From Bacillota bacterium (GTDB lineage Bacteria > Bacillota > Clostridia > Peptostreptococcales > Thermotaleaceae): DNA of 16,677 bases. This document shows, piece by piece, positions 14,617 through 16,677 of the stretch. The translations under genes and the position numbers were made by a program. Within the stretch, counting starts at the first letter, position 1, and every line of letters starts with the position of its first letter. The stretch is from positions 1-16,677 of the forward strand of contig JAMNXX010000195.1 of NCBI GenBank assembly GCA_023623095.1, read 5' to 3'. Below the pieces are notes generated by a model. It was given only the letters and a program-made list of their open reading frames with translations, was not told where the DNA came from and did no database searches.

Positions 14617-15039
14617 CTATATTCTTCCGAGAATTAAGATGGATATGATCAACCCATAAATCGCGATCCCTTCTGCAAGACCTACGAAAATCAATGTCTT
14701 ACCAAGGATGCCCGGATCCTCCGATACTGCTCCCAATGCGGCGGAACCAACCGCGCCAACGGCATAGCCTGCTCCCAATGTAGCCAGCCCGGTACTCAAG
14801 GCAACTGCAACAAAGCCAAGACCTGAAGCGCTTCCTTCTCCTTCTGCAACCGCATGGGCAATGTTCGGAACGAAAAGTGACACGCTTAAAATCATCATCG
14901 TAAGGAAAACAAATAAGTTCACTCGCAAAATCCGTTGCATCTTCCTTTTATCGGTAGTTTTCTTTTGATACAACAAATACACTCCTGTCAGAATTGTAAG
15001 AGCAACCAGCATGATTGATGATACCAATATTCCCTTCAT
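14617..15039 (-). CDS. ntpK: V/A-type ATPase proteolipid subunit K (membrane rotor ring)
   Basis: 140 residues. The C-terminal ~75 residues form one c-type hairpin: a Gly/Ala-rich helix (about 72-104, GAGYAVGAVGSAALGAVSEDPG region) and a second helix with the ion-carrying glutamate E123 in GLAEGIAIYGLI. Before it are an N-terminal hydrophobic helix (about 4-24), a basic loop (KKTTDKRKMQR) and a second hydrophobic segment (40-58) that ends in AHA, like a signal-peptidase site. So it carries one ion site, unlike the four-helix 156-residue E. hirae NtpK. The position that carries Gln in Na+-binding rings is Val94 in a hand alignment, and E123 is followed by Gly instead of Ser/Thr, which leans towards H+ coupling (inference). 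GGGAGG lies 11 bases before ATG 15039, slightly far. Confidence 0.93.
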   Translation of the reverse strand: MKGILVSSIMLVALTILTGVYLLYQKKTTDKRKMQRILRVNLFVFLTMMILSVSLFVPNIAHAVAEGEGSASGLGFVAVALSTGLATLGAGYAVGAVGSAALGAVSEDPGILGKTLIFVGLAEGIAIYGLIISILILGRI

Positions 15040-15073
15040 CTTTCATTATGCCTCCCATTCTAAAATTTCTTTT

Positions 15074-16677
15074 TTAGTTTGCTAAAGATTTGGTTTTTTT
15101 GAATAGATTGAATTCTTTAAAGTTCAGTTTAATCGGATTAAACAGTATTCCTTCACCCTTGTAATATTTGCTGAACATCTCATAGTATTCCAATCTCAGA
15201 CCTTGTATAAAGACGATCAGCCCTTCCAAACCGATCACGATAATATTTCCAATGATATAGATCACAATGCTTCCTGCAAAACTTCCCGTGATCTCCGCCA
15301 TTGTATGAAAAGCGACGAATAAGCCTACGTGGTTTAATGCAAAGGCGCCTACCCGGATGAAAGACAGCGTATTGCTTAGCATGTTTAATATGGTTTCAAA
15401 GACTTCAAATCCGCTTTCCACATAATAGCTGGAGGCTGATTCGCTATACAATGGCCGCTTTTTCAAAAGGAGATTGGACAGCGGTTCCCTGATGAAAATC
15501 ACCGCTAAAGTCGCCACTATCAAGAAATAGCATACCGGATTGGGCAGGATTTGCCGACCCGTTGCAATATTTAAAACAACAATGAGAAGGCTGATGTAGA
15601 AAATCAATCCTGTCAATCCATTCCTTCCAAGCAATCCCTCCTTTAGATCTTTTTGTTTCCATGCATTGATCATACTTATTACAAAGCTAAATAATAATAG
15701 AATGACTCCTAACACGACAGAGCTTATCAGCATTTGATCGATGTTTTCCATCGGGCGGATAAGCAGTGCCGGTAAAACATGTTCAAATCCAAAGATACTG
15801 CCGTATAAAAACCCAAAGATGGTCGAACTTGTTCCTAATCGCACAAATATTTCTCCAAATACCTCTTTGCCTTCCTTCCTGCGCAAGAACAAACCTGCCA
15901 AAAGAATGACCAATCCTTGCCCTACGTCCCCAAACATTGCTCCAAACAAAAATAAATAGGTCAATGTTAAAAACATCGTCGGATCGATTTCATTATAGGA
16001 AGGCACCCCATACATGTGAACCAATGATTCGAACGGCCTAAACAGCCAATTGTTTTTCATCTTCGTAGGCGGGGTCATATGCGCATGCACTTCAGAGGGA
16101 TCTTTAAAAGCGATGATGACGCTGTCCTCCATCGCCTCAAATTGCTTTGACAAAGCTTCCTTGGCGCTTTGAGGCACCCAGCCCGCCAGATAGAAGAAAT
16201 TGTTGGTGCAAGCAAGTTCATTCTTGACCTTTGTCATCTCTTCTTCCATCTTTAGCCTGCTGTAGGCACATGCCACCAATTCCGCATACTGTTCCTTCAA
16301 GGAAGCCATTTTTTTCGATAAAGCATCCAACTGATCGCGGACTTCCTTTTTCTCCTCTTCCAGCTTCTCTTTGATCTCCTTTGGATTGCCTGAAAACGCT
16401 TTTGGCATACTGATTTCCTGGAAGTTCAAGGAGCGCAAAATGCGATCGGTTTCTAACTGCAACTCTCTGGGGGAAATGACCATATAGACTTCTCCCTCTA
16501 CATAATCACTCCCGATATGAAGCACGATTGCAGAGATGTTCTCATAATTTTTCTTGATCTTCAATCGATTTTCCCTCGATAAAATGCCTACCTTATAATC
16601 GAAAAACTCAAGCTGGTTTAAAGCGCCGATCTCAATATCCAGTCCTCTTAAATATTGGATATGCCCTTCAAATGCCT
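15074..16677 (-). CDS. ntpI: V/A-type ATPase subunit I (a-subunit), N-terminus cut by window edge
   Basis: Membrane stator subunit that forms the ion half-channels against the K ring. About 534 residues are visible and the frame is open to the right edge, so the gene continues; family length near 650 implies roughly 110 residues missing. The TTG at 16564 is internal, because the 37 codons before it (containing QYLRGLDIEIGALNQLEFFDYKVG) read as normal subunit I. The soluble half has a coiled coil (EIKEKLEEEKKEVRDQLDAL region). The membrane half starts with FLTLTYLFLFGAMFGDVGQG and continues through about seven helices, with FIRVGAFALNHVGL and IQGLRLEYYEMFSKYY holding the conserved arginines of the channel. 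The gene ends 34 bases before ntpK. Confidence 0.96.
   Translation of the reverse strand, partial: AFEGHIQYLRGLDIEIGALNQLEFFDYKVGILSRENRLKIKKNYENISAIVLHIGSDYVEGEVYMVISPRELQLETDRILRSLNFQEISMPKAFSGNPKEIKEKLEEEKKEVRDQLDALSKKMASLKEQYAELVACAYSRLKMEEEMTKVKNELACTNNFFYLAGWVPQSAKEALSKQFEAMEDSVIIAFKDPSEVHAHMTPPTKMKNNWLFRPFESLVHMYGVPSYNEIDPTMFLTLTYLFLFGAMFGDVGQGLVILLAGLFLRRKEGKEVFGEIFVRLGTSSTIFGFLYGSIFGFEHVLPALLIRPMENIDQMLISSVVLGVILLLFSFVISMINAWKQKDLKEGLLGRNGLTGLIFYISLLIVVLNIATGRQILPNPVCYFLIVATLAVIFIREPLSNLLLKKRPLYSESASSYYVESGFEVFETILNMLSNTLSFIRVGAFALNHVGLFVAFHTMAEITGSFAGSIVIYIIGNIIVIGLEGLIVFIQGLRLEYYEMFSKYYKGEGILFNPIKLNFKEFNLFKKTKSLAN

Noticed and set aside
16562..16564. TTG at 16564 as the start of subunit I
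   Set aside because: The frame stays open to the window edge and the upstream codons read as normal subunit I sequence, so the gene is simply truncated by the window.

Overview
The window looks like part of the chromosome of a spore-forming, probably anaerobic member of the Clostridia (Firmicutes). The grounds are strong AGGAGG-type ribosome binding sites, a V/A-type rotary ATPase operon, a 2-hydroxyacyl-CoA dehydratase-type activase with two dehydratase-like partners, moderate GC, and two very small proteins of spore-protein style behind sigma-K-like promoters. The genus cannot be fixed from sequence reading alone. No tRNA, rRNA, CRISPR array, transposase or phage gene was seen.

Left part (1-5467). 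A copper-exporting P-type ATPase (copA, minus strand, only its last residues cut off by the left edge) faces away from two small plus-strand genes. The first encodes a 105-residue protein extremely rich in Met, Cys, His and Pro. The second encodes a 63-residue membrane miniprotein made of two near-identical copies of one segment. The second ends in a perfect 21-bp stem terminator that also holds the stop codon of the convergent nitroreductase-family gene. Upstream of that lies a membrane-anchored or secreted HtrA-type serine protease with a PDZ domain, divergent from the RNase HI gene rnhA; the likely -10 boxes of that divergent pair overlap.

Middle part (5468-9825). After rnhA comes about 330 bases of non-coding DNA built almost wholly of nested inverted repeats: a long imperfect cruciform with two inner hairpins, then two compact GC-rich hairpins. 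Next is a tight minus-strand operon of three genes. Two paralogous 346- and 366-residue proteins (2-hydroxyacyl-CoA dehydratase / DUF2229-like, with conserved Cys) are followed by an HgdC/BadF-type ATP-dependent activase with an extra four-Cys tail. It looks like a self-contained iron-sulfur redox system of unknown substrate. A 330-base gap and a terminator separate it from the ATPase operon.

Right part (9826-16677). A minus-strand V/A-type ATPase operon is transcribed in the order I, K, F, E, A, B, D, with gaps from 55 bases down to an 8-base overlap. Subunit I is cut by the right edge. Subunit C and the second peripheral-stalk subunit are not between these genes and, if present, must lie upstream beyond the window. 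The complex would couple ATP hydrolysis or synthesis to H+ or Na+ movement across the cell membrane.
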